Of a stretch of DNA of 17,459 nucleotides, positions 1-6,467 are shown one piece after another. Made by a program: the position numbers and the translations under genes. The notes under the pieces were generated by a model. That model saw nothing but the letters and a program-made list of their open reading frames with translations. It was not told where the DNA came from and did no database searches. Numbering within the stretch: the stretch's first letter is position 1; each line of letters starts with the position of its first letter. The stretch comes from an uncultured cyanobacterium (lineage in GTDB: Bacteria > Cyanobacteriota > Cyanobacteriia > Pseudanabaenales > Pseudanabaenaceae), in assembly GCA_903819605.1 (NCBI GenBank), contig CAIJEA010000346.1, positions 1 through 17,459 of the forward strand, in the 5' to 3' direction.

Positions 1-18
1 AGAACTAAAAAAACACAT

Positions 19-91
19 CAAAACCTGCGCCGACCGCGCAGCGGTCGGCGCAGGTTTTGGGGTTTTATATTTAATTGTGTCTGGCTACTTA
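19..91. repeat. Hairpin repeat, family A copy 1
   Basis: A perfect 19-bp stem (arms 19-37 and 41-59) has the 3-base loop GCA. A flank follows (about 59-91, GGGGTTTTATATTTAATT then TCTGG and TACTTA) that recurs after the hairpin at 6546-6576. The stem keeps the outer CCTG/CAGG of that copy, but the inner stem differs and still pairs perfectly. There is no T-run directly after the stem, so terminator function is doubtful. Confidence 0.75.
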
Positions 92-165
92 GATGCTGAA
101 AATAGTTGCAGCGATGCAAAGCGCCGAATTCCTCAAAATTATTAATTGTTATATTTGCATAATCA

Positions 166-210
166 AAACCCAAATAAAGACGGCGCTTTGCGCCGTCTTT
201 ATTTGGGTTT
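166..210. repeat. Perfect hairpin with AGACGGCGC apex
   Basis: A 21-bp perfect stem (166-186 and 190-210) has loop TTT. The inner part, AGACGGCGC-TTT-GCGCCGTCT, is nearly the same as the apex of the hairpin after rplI (13511-13565), while the outer stems differ. No gene is adjacent on either side within the window, so its role is unknown. Confidence 0.75.
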
Positions 211-254
211 GCTGTCCTAACTAAAACTAGCAATCCTAAAAGAATATGTTGAGA

Positions 255-307
255 GGTTTCGATGCTGCTCAGACAACATAGACTTATATCTGAACGGAGT
301 CGAAACC
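255..307. repeat. Degenerate inverted repeat (TCGACTCCGTTCAG type)
   Basis: The arms 255-272 and 290-307 pair at 14 of 18 positions. The right arm, CTGAACGGAGTCGAAACC, resembles the right arm of the perfect inverted repeat at 2925-2943 (GCTGAGCGAAGTCGAAGCC), so this is probably a decayed member of the same dispersed family. Confidence 0.5.
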
Positions 308-346
308 AGATAAATTCATGCATGATTTAGAACTGTCATATAAAGC

Positions 347-390
347 CAGAAAAATAGAGTATATTTCTTGGCAATTTTCTCTATTTTCTG
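347..390. repeat. Imperfect inverted repeat
   Basis: The arms 347-359 (CAGAAAAATAGAG) and 379-390 (CTCTATTTTCTG) pair with a single A bulge around a 19-base loop. The preceding bases TATAAAGCCAGAA also precede the hairpin at 6468-6507, which suggests shared ancestry. Confidence 0.45.
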
Positions 391-666
391 AATTGTCATG
401 TGTTAAATTATTGCGGGTTTCAAATTCTGATTAATAATTTGAAATCTCTAGTTAGATTTTCTACCCATGCGATATCATGGGCGAAATTTGCCAAAAAACT
501 AGTAAGCTTTTACTTATCTATATGCTTTTATCTAAAAAATAAAGGCTTGTGATAATTTTCTTTTATAGAACCAGCTATCCTGTCAGTAACAGTAATGTCA
601 TCACCAAAGGAATTAGCTAATTAATCTATATGTCTATTTACCAAACCAACTGAGGGGTTATCAGCA

Positions 667-1242
667 GTGGCAGCTCACAAGATACTAGTGATTGATGATA
701 GTCGCGTAATCCGTAACATGGTGCGTGACATGCTCCCGCCTGCAAACTTTGAGGTGCTAGAAGCCGCAGACGGCATTAAAGGTCTAGAGATGATTCATCA
801 ACAGAAGCCATGGATGATCATGTTAGATTTTTTATTGCCAAAGATGAGTGGCTTTGAGGTTTATGAAACTTTGCAGCAGAGTCCAGAACTGAGCCGTATC
901 CCCCTAGTTTTGATGTCTGGGCGTAAGGAAGAAGTAACTAGTAAGATTGGAGAACCATTTGAAGATAAATACTTTGTATTTATCGAAAAGCCTTTTGAGC
1001 AGAAAGAACTGATTACTGCAATCAAAAGAGCGATGGTTTTAGTGCAAAAGCGTCCGCCAATTACAGCAGTTGGGGCTACAACCTCACCTAGAGATGTAGC
1101 TACTCCAGAATCAGCAGATGGTACTTTGATTAAACGTATTGAAGAGCTAGAAGCTAAGCAAAAGTTACTTGAACAGCAGATGGCTTCACAGCAAAAGCAA
1201 TTCCAGCAGCTAGTAGACTTTATCAAGAAAAAAATGAAATAA
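667..1242 (+). CDS. Response regulator: receiver domain plus coiled-coil tail
   Basis: A 191-residue CheY-like receiver with no DNA-binding or enzymatic output domain. Seen: acidic pair D10/D11 (VIDDS), predicted phosphoacceptor D54 (MLDFLLPKMSG), switch Ser84 (LMSG) and conserved Lys108 (EKPF). After the receiver (to about 125) comes a linker rich in Thr, Pro and Ser. Residues 152-190 then form a strongly predicted coiled coil rich in Glu, Gln and Lys (KRIEELEAKQ, then EQQMASQQKQ), ending in a lysine cluster. It starts on GTG with AGGGGT eight bases upstream. It should take a phosphoryl group from a histidine kinase and signal by protein contact, perhaps through dimerisation of the tail. No kinase is in the window, so the pathway is unknown. 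It converges on cyanophycinase. Confidence 0.9.
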   Translation: MAAHKILVIDDSRVIRNMVRDMLPPANFEVLEAADGIKGLEMIHQQKPWMIMLDFLLPKMSGFEVYETLQQSPELSRIPLVLMSGRKEEVTSKIGEPFEDKYFVFIEKPFEQKELITAIKRAMVLVQKRPPITAVGATTSPRDVATPESADGTLIKRIEELEAKQKLLEQQMASQQKQFQQLVDFIKKKMK

Positions 1243-1243
1243 A

Positions 1244-1287
1244 TCCAAAGATTAATGGCGATCGCATGATCGCCATTAATCTTTGGA
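1244..1287. terminator. Perfect hairpin after response regulator
   Basis: A 20-bp perfect stem (1244-1263 and 1268-1287) with loop GCAT begins two bases after the response-regulator stop. A GCGATCGC (HIP1) site lies at the apex. No T-run follows the stem itself, so alone it would be an atypical intrinsic terminator. It may protect the 3' end or work with the next hairpin. Confidence 0.6.
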
Positions 1288-1294
1288 CAACCCC

Positions 1295-1323
1295 AAAAAA
1301 GGCTCGCTTAGTGAGCCTTTTTA
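1295..1323. terminator. Bidirectional intrinsic terminator
   Basis: GGCTCGC-TTA-GTGAGCC (7 pairs including one G-T) is flanked by A6 on the left and T5-6 on the right, so it reads as an intrinsic terminator in both directions between two convergent genes. The T-run overlaps the reversed stop codon of cyanophycinase at 1321-1323. Confidence 0.85.
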
Positions 1324-2262
1324 CACCGATGGACTAATGGGAATCCGTTTGAGTAAGTGGTATTTACAACCTGCGGCAAGAATATGCACCCGCAAGTTGT
1401 GAATTGTTAATGGTGCTGAGCCACTAACCCATAGTTGATTGCTATAGGAAACTTCACCAGGATCGACTACAGTAACGGTTCCGCGTCCTAGAACCCGCAT
1501 AGTATTGTTTGGCTCAAAGATTGCTACGGTATCTTCATCAATGCCAATCCCAATTTTGTCAGGATGAGCAGCGATAGCTGTCATTAGACGCGCCATGCGG
1601 TTGCGATTATGAAAATGCTGATCGACAATAATTTCGGGCAAGATATTTAAGCCAATACCCATATTGACGAGTTCCTTATGCGGCGACTCACCACTACTGC
1701 CACCAGAAATCATGTGATAGCCCATGGCTGCTGCACCTGCACTTGTTCCAGCTAAAACAAGACGTTGCTCATCAATGCGCTTGGCGATCGTGATTGCAAA
1801 GGGGGTATCAGCGATCAACCCGCATAGACGGAGCTGGTCACCACCTGTCATAAAAATTCCTGTAAACCGATCTACTAGAGCTTCGGCTTCAGGATAGTCA
1901 TAGAGCGGACGTTCGCGAATGTCTAACACTTCAACGGCACTTGCACCGAGTTCCGTGAAAATATCATGATAAATGCGTCCGATAATATCTGGTTCTCTTG
2001 ATGCACATGGAATTATGGCAATGCGAGCTTGGGAGCTGCCAGAATTTTCTACAAAGGCTTTGAGAATTTTGCGGTCTTGGACTTTGTCCTCTCCACCACC
2101 AATTACCATTACCGCCGACTTAATAATTTGAGTCATGCCCCTATCTATCGCCACATCTTCGTCTAGATTCAGCATATTAGCAGATTGGTCAACAAATTGT
2201 TTTAGGCGATCAATTAGGTTATTAATACTTGGACTCAGTTTTTGCTCTTGTTGACTCCCCAA
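1321..2262 (-). CDS. cphB: Cyanophycinase
   Basis: Peptidase family S51, which hydrolyses cyanophycin (multi-L-arginyl-poly-L-aspartate) to beta-Asp-Arg dipeptides in the cytoplasm, mobilising the nitrogen reserve. Seen: VIGGGEDKV near residue 53, IPCASREP, FMTGGDQLRLCGL (137-149), nucleophile Ser174 in AGTSAGAAAMG, His216 in VDQHFHNRNRMARL, and Glu243 in GIDEDT. By my recollection of the Synechocystis protein, these correspond to its Ser132, His174 and Glu201. The frame opens at a TTG with GGAGG about 11 bases upstream, giving 313 residues, about 40 longer than usual. The internal ATG at 2136 (MTQIIKSAVMVIGGG) matches the usual family start but has no good ribosome site. cphA, the usual neighbour, is not in the window. 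Confidence 0.95.
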   Translation of the reverse strand: MGSQQEQKLSPSINNLIDRLKQFVDQSANMLNLDEDVAIDRGMTQIIKSAVMVIGGGEDKVQDRKILKAFVENSGSSQARIAIIPCASREPDIIGRIYHDIFTELGASAVEVLDIRERPLYDYPEAEALVDRFTGIFMTGGDQLRLCGLIADTPFAITIAKRIDEQRLVLAGTSAGAAAMGYHMISGGSSGESPHKELVNMGIGLNILPEIIVDQHFHNRNRMARLMTAIAAHPDKIGIGIDEDTVAIFEPNNTMRVLGRGTVTVVDPGEVSYSNQLWVSGSAPLTIHNLRVHILAAGCKYHLLKRIPISPSV

Positions 2263-2390
2263 TGGTTTGAATTACCTCCATTGATGCTTACATGCCTAGC
2301 AGGCTAGACACAGATTGATTGTATAACTTTTATGTGGTTAAAGGCTAGGGTTTCACTAAACCGCCAATAATCACGTTAACTTTTGACACC

Positions 2391-2449
2391 AACAAAACTA
2401 TAAAAGAGGCAAGCAGGCTAAGCCTGCTTGCCTCTTTTATAGTTTTGTT
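2391..2449. repeat. 29-bp perfect inverted repeat, 1-base loop
   Basis: The arms 2391-2419 and 2421-2449 are exact reverse complements around a single A at 2420; the apex is CAGGCT-A-AGCCTG. The right arm overlaps the last two bases of the reversed stop codon of the DUF4327-type gene (2448-2450). It may terminate that minus-strand transcript, with an AT-rich outer stem instead of a clean T-run. A stem this long with almost no loop should extrude readily as a cruciform. Confidence 0.8.
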
Positions 2450-2669
2450 AATCATTTTGCCAACATTCATGACTTACTAAATCACAGATGCGATCGCGCA
2501 ATAGGTATTGATGATCTTCTAATTCTCGTTCGATTTGACACCATTCGCGATCGCGAAAGAAGCGACAAAGTGTATGAATGGGTTGACTACGATTGAGCCG
2601 ACCACTTTCGAGTAAATGTCTTGCTTCGTCTTGGATAGCGCCGATGGAATAATAAAGTGATTGCAACAT
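2448..2669 (-). CDS. DUF4327-type small cyanobacterial protein
   Basis: A 73-residue soluble protein of unknown function, with the pattern I recall for the cyanobacterial DUF4327 family: a YSIGAIQDEARHLLESG helix, then R-x-QPI-x-TLC, DREWCQIERELE, LLRDRICDL and a C-terminal W-x-ND. It carries no signal peptide or membrane segment and is highly charged. The frame extends two codons upstream to TTG 2675, but I prefer the ATG at 2669, which has GAGAG about eight bases upstream and aligns with family starts. It stands alone. The 29-bp inverted repeat begins at its stop codon and probably marks its 3' end. The family assignment is from memory of conserved residues; the function is not known. Confidence 0.8.
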   Translation of the reverse strand: MLQSLYYSIGAIQDEARHLLESGRLNRSQPIHTLCRFFRDREWCQIERELEDHQYLLRDRICDLVSHECWQND

Positions 2670-2848
2670 AACCAAACTCTCTGTGTAGGTTTTTGCTTAA
2701 AAAGTCAATAATCAAGTCAAAGACTTAAATTGATTGAGAAATAAATTTTGTCTGTGTTAGAAAATACAAACTTAGATTATCTTCTCATGGTGTTTTGCCC
2801 ACTTCATAAAATTAAATGAAACTCAATGGAAAACAATATTTCTTTATT

Positions 2849-2883
2849 CTCCAAAAATGTTCCTATGTCAACATTTTTGGGAG
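2849..2883. repeat. Imperfect inverted repeat
   Basis: CTCCAAAAATGTT (2849-2861) pairs with AACATTTTTGGGAG (2870-2883) with one bulged G and an 8-base loop. It is directly followed by the next inverted repeat, so the two form a double hairpin in a gap between two minus-strand genes. Confidence 0.55.
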
Positions 2884-2891
2884 TTGAGAGA

Positions 2892-2943
2892 GGCTTCGAC
2901 TTCGCTCAGCTATCAAATACGTTGGCTGAGCGAAGTCGAAGCC
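2892..2943. repeat. Inverted repeat of GCTTCGACTTCGCTCAGC type
   Basis: Perfect 19-bp arms (2892-2910 and 2925-2943) surround a 14-base loop. Sequences of the form TTCGACTnCGCTCAG are, as I recall, a dispersed intergenic repeat in many bacterial genomes including cyanobacteria. A degenerate copy lies at 255-307. Confidence 0.7.
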
Positions 2944-3026
2944 CCATTGTTCTCACAAATGATTTAGGAGTGCCATATTTTTGTGATGTCTAGAAAAAAT
3001 TTGCAGTATTGCTTAAGTGCAACTTT

Positions 3027-3983
3027 TTAAACCTTCTGTACGAAGGTTTTTCCAAGTAGTCCCCGTGGGCGTACAAGTAGGACGATGAATAGTAAAGCAA
3101 AAGCTACTGCATCTTTGTAGGCAGACTGATCGGATGGTACAAAAGACTCGGCTAGTCCCAGAACCACTCCACCGACGACGGCTCCAGGGATATTACCTAG
3201 TCCTCCTAATACGATCACTGCTAGTCCTTTTAAGCCAAAACTAATGCCGAAATAGGGGCCAGCAATGCTGACGCTCGAACCCACTAAAGTTCCTGCTAGT
3301 CCACCTAGGAAGCCTGAAACGAAAAAGGTGAGCAGAATGAAAAAGTCGGTATTAATGCCTAAAAGGTTGGCTGTGGTTGCATCTTCGGCTACAGCTTTCA
3401 TCGCTTTGCCAAGTTTAGTGAAGTTAATGGCATAGGTCAGAATTGATAAAATTATGCCTGATACTCCAAAAATGACAATTTGGACTGTGCGAATAGCGAT
3501 CGGCTTGTCGATCGTGCCAAAGTTAATTGAGGGTGGTAAATTGCCATAAATATTGGCGGGAAAGTTATAACTCTCTGCACCAACCAAATATTGAATCGTA
3601 TTTACAATTGCTAAAGCTACGCCCAAACTTGAAACCAATGTTAATAACGGATCGGCGTTGCGATCGCGCAGTGGTCGAAAAGCAAGGCGCTCGATCAGTA
3701 TACTTACTCCGCCTGCGAGTAAACTGCTGATGAAAATGGCAACAAAAAAAGGTAAATGCAGTCCTTTGGGTAGTGAGAGGTTAGCTAATATGCCGTTAAA
3801 TCCAAAAGCGCCGCCACAAAGCACGTAGGTAAAATATGCCCCAAGGGTAAATACAGCACCGTGAGCAAAGTTGATAATTCCTAAAATCGAGAATACTAAG
3901 GTGTAACCGAGGGCAAAAATAGCGTAAACACTGCCAATCGATAAACCATTTAAAACCTGCTGTAAAACTACCGAAAAGTCCAT
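3027..3983 (-). CDS. livH: Branched-chain/neutral amino-acid ABC permease (LivH/NatD type)
   Basis: A 318-residue inner-membrane permease of the hydrophobic amino-acid uptake family. Seen: the family-typical start (VLNGLSIGSVYAIFALG), GIINFAHG at 35-42, a cytoplasmic loop GKAMKAVAEDATTANLLGIN near 192-211 that should contact the ATPase, and LGGLGNIPGAVVGGVVLG near the C-terminus. About eight hydrophobic helices are apparent. In cyanobacteria the NatA-E system for neutral amino acids uses such a subunit (NatD), and its genes can be scattered. No partner LivM/NatC, ATPase or binding protein is in the window. Its ATG is directly adjacent to that of the divergent C39-like gene, and no clear Shine-Dalgarno sequence is visible. 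Substrate cannot be set from sequence alone. Confidence 0.93.
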   Translation of the reverse strand: MDFSVVLQQVLNGLSIGSVYAIFALGYTLVFSILGIINFAHGAVFTLGAYFTYVLCGGAFGFNGILANLSLPKGLHLPFFVAIFISSLLAGGVSILIERLAFRPLRDRNADPLLTLVSSLGVALAIVNTIQYLVGAESYNFPANIYGNLPPSINFGTIDKPIAIRTVQIVIFGVSGIILSILTYAINFTKLGKAMKAVAEDATTANLLGINTDFFILLTFFVSGFLGGLAGTLVGSSVSIAGPYFGISFGLKGLAVIVLGGLGNIPGAVVGGVVLGLAESFVPSDQSAYKDAVAFALLFIVLLVRPRGLLGKTFVQKV

Positions 3984-3986
3984 ATG
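3981..3986. promoter_or_regulatory. Back-to-back divergent start codons (CATATG)
   Basis: The reversed ATG of the livH-type gene (3981-3983) is followed immediately by the ATG of the C39-like gene (3984-3986). There is no intergenic base, so any promoter or leader of one gene must lie inside the coding region of the other. Neither start has a recognisable ribosome-binding site. An in-frame TAA at 3963 rules out any upstream start for the plus-strand gene. Confidence 0.7.
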
Positions 3987-4724
3987 AGTTTTTTAAGTTT
4001 TTTAAAAAATATTACACTTGTAGTCACCAGTGTGACGATCGCTACGACAGCCACCCCTGCAATATCAGCGATCGCCACGCTGAATAATCGTCCACAAGCC
4101 AAGCAAAATCCACAACAAATTCAGCTCGCATCTAGTGGCACATCTCAACCAATTGAACTGCCTGATACAGGTGCTCAGAATGATGGATGGAGCTGTGGTC
4201 CTAATTCAGCGGCGCGGGTGTTGCGCTACTACGGTCATGATGTTGACTATACGGTTGTTAGAGACGCTACTGACAAAAAGCTTTTTTTGCCGCAGCGAAT
4301 GCGAAATCCTTTTACAAATCAATGGATCGAGTTACGAACTGGTACGCCGCCTCAGACATTGCAGCAAGTAATGCAGCGATGGGAAGGCGATCGCGTCAAG
4401 AGATCGCCACAAACTAGTTTTAATAGGTTGATTAGTCTAGTTCGTTCGGGCAAACCTGCGATCGCCTTAGTTCGGGTGGGTAGCTTTTCGATTCCCTATA
4501 TTGGTTCGATTCCATATTTGCACTGGATTGCCGTAACTGGTGCGGATTCACAGAGTCAACAGATTTATTACACGGATACAAATAGCCAAAACTATTCTCT
4601 GTCGTATAAGGATTTTCAGACAAGATGGAATTTAGGTTTAGATAAAGATGTCAGTGGGGCAATCGCTAACGTTCTCAAAAGCAATGGAGTCGAAGCGAGA
4701 ACAATTGTCTGGGTAGATCGGTAA
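3984..4724 (+). CDS. Secreted C39-like cysteine peptidase domain protein
   Basis: A 246-residue exported protein. Residues 1-29 look like a signal peptide: Lys8, then a hydrophobic stretch ending TPAISA. The mature part has a papain-like C39_2 pattern: probable nucleophile Cys71 in GWSCGPNSAARVLRYYG, His180 in PYLHWIAVTGAD, and Asp198 in YYTDTNSQ. There is no ABC transporter fusion, so it is a stand-alone domain, not a bacteriocin exporter. It may act on peptides or cell-wall material in the periplasm; the substrate is unknown. The only possible start is the ATG at 3984, since TAA at 3963 closes the frame upstream and the next candidate (GTG 4032) would cut into the signal peptide. Its 3' end is followed by a family B hairpin. 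Confidence 0.8.
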   Translation: MSFLSFLKNITLVVTSVTIATTATPAISAIATLNNRPQAKQNPQQIQLASSGTSQPIELPDTGAQNDGWSCGPNSAARVLRYYGHDVDYTVVRDATDKKLFLPQRMRNPFTNQWIELRTGTPPQTLQQVMQRWEGDRVKRSPQTSFNRLISLVRSGKPAIALVRVGSFSIPYIGSIPYLHWIAVTGADSQSQQIYYTDTNSQNYSLSYKDFQTRWNLGLDKDVSGAIANVLKSNGVEARTIVWVDR

Positions 4725-4735
4725 ATATGTCATAC

Positions 4736-4840
4736 TTACAGCAATTATCGATCAAACGAACCATAAGAATATTTTGAAAGCTTTGCTTCGCAAAGCTTTC
4801 AAAATATTCTTGGTTTGGATTTGAGCGCAAAGCGCTGTAA
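4736..4840. repeat. Hairpin repeat, family B copy 1
   Basis: A perfect 22-bp stem (4765-4786 and 4790-4811) has loop TTC in the context CTTTGC-TTC-GCAAAG. The left flank, AGCAATTATCGATCAAACG followed by AACCA (4740-4763), recurs at 11608-11631 beside another TTC-loop hairpin. The segment is bounded by TTACAGC (4736-4742) and GCTGTAA (4834-4840), so it could be a 105-base MITE-like unit. A small AGCGC-AAA-GCGCT stem lies inside at 4824-4836. It lies between convergent genes and may also stop transcription. Confidence 0.75.
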
Positions 4841-4853
4841 ATCTCCAATGGAG

Positions 4854-5687
4854 CTATAAATTCTGTTTGTAATTAATCACAGCTTCACTTAGAGCTACCC
4901 ATTGAGCGACATCTAGATCCTCGGCTCTTACTTGTGCATTAATTCCCATTGATTCCAAAATGAGAACTAAGCGATCGCGCTCTATTTCTGAGATGAGATT
5001 ATTGCGTAACATTTTTCGCTTAGTCGCGAAACCGAGCGTGAGCAAACGATCTAAGTACTTTGGATCGCTGGCAGGAGTGATGGGCGGACGCGGAATGATG
5101 CGAACTACGGCTGAATTAACCTTTGGTGGTGGATAGAAGGCTTTAGCAGGGACATCGCAGATAAACTGACAATCGGCTAGATATTGGATCTTCACGCTGA
5201 GAGCATTGTAGGCTTTGTGCCCAGCTTTGGCGGCGAGGCGATCGCCGATTTCTTTCTGAACTAATAGAACGATTTGTTCAAATTGTTGGATCGGTTCTGA
5301 GAGAGTTCCCAATAGTCTTTTGAGAATTTCGCCTGTAATGTTGTATGGGATATTGGCGATAACTTTGTTGGTTTCAGGCGGTAGGGGAATATCAAGAATA
5401 CTTCCTTCTATTAATTGGAAGTTTTTTTGATGCATGGTTTTACGGAGCTTTTCGCAAAGATCGCGATCGATTTCTACCGCCGTTAGCGACTCAACAAAGG
5501 GCAAAAGTAAACGGGTAAGATTTCCTGTGCCAGGACCAATTTCTAAAATGCGATCGCTTGGTTGCAGTTTTCCCGCACGTAGAATTTTGTTAAGAACGTC
5601 ATCACTCCGTAACCAATGTTGCCCAAATTGTTTGCGGGGACGAATGGTTTTATTGGGGACATAAATTGGTTTATCGGAATTTGTCAT
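4854..5687 (-). CDS. rsmA: 16S rRNA dimethyladenosine transferase (RsmA/KsgA)
   Basis: A 277-residue SAM-dependent methyltransferase that dimethylates two adjacent adenines in the 3' helix of 16S rRNA (A1518/A1519 in E. coli) during late 30S assembly. Seen: RKQFGQHWL (18-26), the SAM motif ILEIGPGTGNLTRLL (47-61), acidic Glu72 for the ribose in AVEID, catalytic motif ANIPYNITGEIL (111-122, the NLPYNI equivalent), and the C-terminal FYPPPKVNSAVVR element. Length is normal for the family. It starts on ATG with no strong ribosome site. Its upstream region is shared with the divergent GNAT gene (127 bases between starts). Confidence 0.97.
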   Translation of the reverse strand: MTNSDKPIYVPNKTIRPRKQFGQHWLRSDDVLNKILRAGKLQPSDRILEIGPGTGNLTRLLLPFVESLTAVEIDRDLCEKLRKTMHQKNFQLIEGSILDIPLPPETNKVIANIPYNITGEILKRLLGTLSEPIQQFEQIVLLVQKEIGDRLAAKAGHKAYNALSVKIQYLADCQFICDVPAKAFYPPPKVNSAVVRIIPRPPITPASDPKYLDRLLTLGFATKRKMLRNNLISEIERDRLVLILESMGINAQVRAEDLDVAQWVALSEAVINYKQNL

Positions 5688-5756
5688 TGCGATCGCTAGT
5701 TTAAAATGTGGCGGCTAATGGTCTTAGAAACTTTTTCGTAAAACGAGTTACTTACG

Positions 5757-5808
5757 TTATTATCGCTCTTGATACGATCGCTAAATTATTATCGCTAAGC
5801 TCTTAGCG
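5757..5808. promoter_or_regulatory. Direct repeats and palindrome before GNAT gene
   Basis: TTATTATCGCT occurs twice (5757-5767 and 5786-5796), 29 bases apart start to start. A palindrome CGCTAAG-CT-CTTAGCG (5793-5808) overlaps the second copy and ends six bases before the GTG start at 5815, where it could cover the ribosome-binding site. This may be an operator or a translation-control hairpin; function is inferred only. Confidence 0.35.
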
Positions 5809-5814
5809 CTAAAT

Positions 5815-6414
5815 GTGCAAAGACAATCTTCCTCGTTTACCATTCGTCATGCCAACTCTAGAGATGTCGGTCATGTTTCAGATATCTTGACCGAGAGTTT
5901 TTATCGTAGTTCCGATCGTAAAGTCAATTTTTTGCAGCGTTGCTTTACTGATTGGTTTTACCCATTGTTGCGCTACGGGATTATGCTCGATCTCAGTAGC
6001 CGTGTTAGCGAAAAAGCTCCCTGTTATGCTTGTCTGATAGCCACTCATCCAGCTAATAAATCTCAAGCGATCGCTTCGCTCGAAATTTGTATGCGCTATG
6101 TACCTATAAAGCCTCACCACAAATTTTGGCTAGGTCACGAAATGCAGCAGCATCCTTACATCTTCAACTTAGCCGTTCATCCCCAATGGCGAAGACGGGG
6201 TGTGGCAAAACAACTTTTGCAAGCAGCCGAAAAAACAGTTCAACAATGGGGATTTTCGCGATTACACATGCATGTGCTTGAGGATAATCAACCTGCACGT
6301 AATCTTTATGAACGCATGGGCTATCGGTTGTATAGTCAAGAAGGTAGCTTGACTTATTGGCTAATGGGCAGTCCACGAAGATTTTTACTGCAAAAAAAAT
6401 TAGAAGAAAATTAG
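5815..6414 (+). CDS. GNAT family N-acetyltransferase
   Basis: A 199-residue GCN5-related acetyltransferase that should move an acetyl group from acetyl-CoA to an amine. Seen: central motif A as FNLAVHPQWRRRGVAKQLL (117-135) with the R/Q-x-x-G-x-G/A pyrophosphate loop as RRRGVA, and motif B as LEDNQPARNLYERMGY (155-170). The N-terminal half (residues 10-100) is more divergent, with an aromatic segment CFTDWFYPLLRYG. It starts on GTG at 5815; no ATG is available near the domain start. Substrate is not predictable: RimI-like protein acetylation or small-molecule acetylation are both possible. It is divergent from rsmA, and the family A hairpin gap follows. Confidence 0.85.
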   Translation: MQRQSSSFTIRHANSRDVGHVSDILTESFYRSSDRKVNFLQRCFTDWFYPLLRYGIMLDLSSRVSEKAPCYACLIATHPANKSQAIASLEICMRYVPIKPHHKFWLGHEMQQHPYIFNLAVHPQWRRRGVAKQLLQAAEKTVQQWGFSRLHMHVLEDNQPARNLYERMGYRLYSQEGSLTYWLMGSPRRFLLQKKLEEN

Positions 6415-6467
6415 ATTGGCTGGGTGAGTCATTTGTTGGGGGAAATGTCTCATCAAGTTATAGCTAT

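Larger units (their letters stand above)
1..666. other. Non-coding, repeat-rich left region
   Basis: No convincing coding region lies here. The longest open frame (minus strand, about 18-323) runs through two perfect hairpins and looks like no protein family, so I do not call it. What can be seen: a perfect hairpin at 19-59 with a conserved right flank, a perfect hairpin at 166-210, a degenerate inverted repeat at 255-307, an imperfect one at 347-390, and a small palindrome CCCATG-N6-CATGGG at 464-481. The last ~180 bases before the response regulator are AT-rich and presumably hold its promoter, but I cannot place the hexamers. Confidence 0.6.
2676..3026. other. Gene-free gap with two inverted repeats
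   Basis: I see no coding region. The left part (2676-2840) is AT-rich and upstream of the DUF4327-type gene on the minus strand, so it should contain that promoter. The centre holds inverted repeats at 2849-2883 and 2892-2943. The right part abuts the 3' end of the livH-type gene. Confidence 0.6.

Noticed and set aside
18..323. Minus-strand open frame of 101 codons
   Set aside because: It passes through the hairpins at 19-59 and 166-210 and the degenerate repeat at 255-307, and has no recognisable domain; most likely a chance frame.
1..666. CRISPR array or tandem repeats
   Set aside because: The repeats are separate hairpins of different sequence, not regularly spaced direct repeats with spacers.
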